From Druceiella hillmani (taxonomy: Eukaryota > Arthropoda > Insecta > Lepidoptera > Hepialidae), in the NCBI GenBank assembly GCA_039881145.1, contig JAYKKI010000006.1, positions 14,391,001 through 14,455,000 on the forward strand: a stretch of 64,000 bases of DNA. The letters run 5' to 3'. Numbering within the stretch: position 1 is the stretch's first letter; each line of letters begins with the position of its first letter. Under the pieces are notes generated by a model. That model was not told where the DNA came from. It made no database searches and worked only from the letters and a program-made list of their open reading frames with translations. Position numbers and translations under genes: made by a program. Shown in pieces: positions 63,363 to 64,000 of this stretch.

Positions 63363-64000
63363 AATCTTTACTGAATTTATAATTTATATTTACCGATAAT
63401 ATAAGTTGTATCATGAGCTAGTACCTAAAACAATTCCCGTATCACGCTAAACAATAAACATATGAAAATATTTACGTGGTGAAATGTGATAAATTACTTT
63501 AATGACCAACAGTCATTACTCAATTATAATTTGCAAAAGATTAAAAGAAATTACAAATCTAGACATGTCATCGGCGCTCTATACCTGGTCCTCAAAAGAT
63601 GAGCTAATTATCACATCTTCAATAGGACTATCTCTTTCATAATATTTCGCTCACGGTGTTACTTGAGTTCAACGTTTTGTATGAGTAAGACGTATCTATT
63701 AAGTATAGTGTCATTGTTATATATAATACGAATCAATTGATCAAAGCTCGTAAAGCAAAAAAATTAAATAGTATCTCGAATCATAGCTAATAACTGAATA
63801 GAATATTTATTTATGAAGTATAAAGAGACGTAAGACCATTCTGCTATAAAATTCAGGATCTGGATTTGTGTCATATCTAACATGATTGCAATTTTTAACA
63901 TACAGTACTGGATATCCTTATCATGATGTAAGTATATGCATATTATATCGAGTCTATCTCCGGTACAAATATATATGCATAATAAAAATAACGGGAATAC
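63363..64000. other. No gene identified
   Basis: One minus-strand stretch at 63585-63649 has a donor-like CCAG|GTATAG and reads an acidic peptide, but its acceptor is poor. Nothing else is seen. Confidence 0.3.

Noticed and set aside
63585..63649. Possible minus-strand exon reading KYYERDSPIEDVIISSSFED
   Set aside because: The donor is fair and the phases would chain to 62173, but the acceptor (CACCGTGAG) has no pyrimidine tract.

Overview
This is a strongly AT-rich stretch of animal nuclear DNA. It is most likely from an insect, and I lean to Lepidoptera. It holds spliced exons with GT-AG borders, poly-A signals, many (TA)n arrays and a dense mix of decayed piggyBac, pogo, hAT and RTE-type elements, a tRNA-derived SINE and several short interspersed repeat families. 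Nothing looks bacterial: there are no operons, rRNA genes or CRISPR arrays. The order-level call rests on the style of the repeats and is an inference.

The main result is a gene on the minus strand, spread over about 30 kb in small exons between repeat-filled introns. Reading the minus strand 5' to 3', the exons are 56503-56093, 48585-48511, 42426-42244, 39710-39594, 37290-37174 and probably 26542-26415, which ends in a stop. Every acceptor leaves two bases of a split codon and every donor leaves one G, so all junctions are phase 1. Each internal exon is a multiple of 3 (411, 75, 183, 117, 117 nt) and the joined frame stays open. The product has two cysteine clusters of the form C-x2-C-x-C-x(n)-C that resemble pacifastin-type protease inhibitor modules, though divergent. 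Its 5' end was not found. A second phase-1 terminal exon (62018-61819), perhaps preceded by a 31-nt exon (62173-62143), belongs to an upstream neighbour gene or to an alternative 3' end.

Between 36.2 and 42.2 kb a degenerate piggyBac copy lies in an intron of this gene. About 2.4 kb, holding the 5' half of that transposon plus gene sequence, has been duplicated in tandem (36251-38657 and 38664-41128). The duplication copied a complete 117-nt phase-1 exon with both splice sites, so the gene may now encode a repeated 39-residue segment.

Layout: 0-5 kb, three tandem-repeat arrays, one of them a 55-bp unit with regularly spaced CACGTG. 5.8-16 kb, interspersed families A and C. 16-26 kb, sparse sequence, a perfect hairpin, an RTE-type relic and a family B palindrome. 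26-27 kb, the putative last exon and more hairpins. 28.8-30 kb, a 1.1-kb family B element with long inverted ends. 32.6-35.1 kb, a dead pogo/Tigger-like transposon. 36-42 kb, the piggyBac/exon duplication. 43.9-47.1 kb, a 143/141-bp satellite. 47.6 kb, a SINE. 49.7-51.5 kb, a dead hAT transposase. 55-57 kb, a LINE relic and the largest exon. 57.4-61.2 kb, more family B, D, E and A copies. 61.8-62.2 kb, the neighbouring terminal exon. 63.1 kb, a 31-bp tandem array.

Gene calls come from reading frames, splice-site context, phase agreement and recognised family motifs. No database search or transcript evidence was available.
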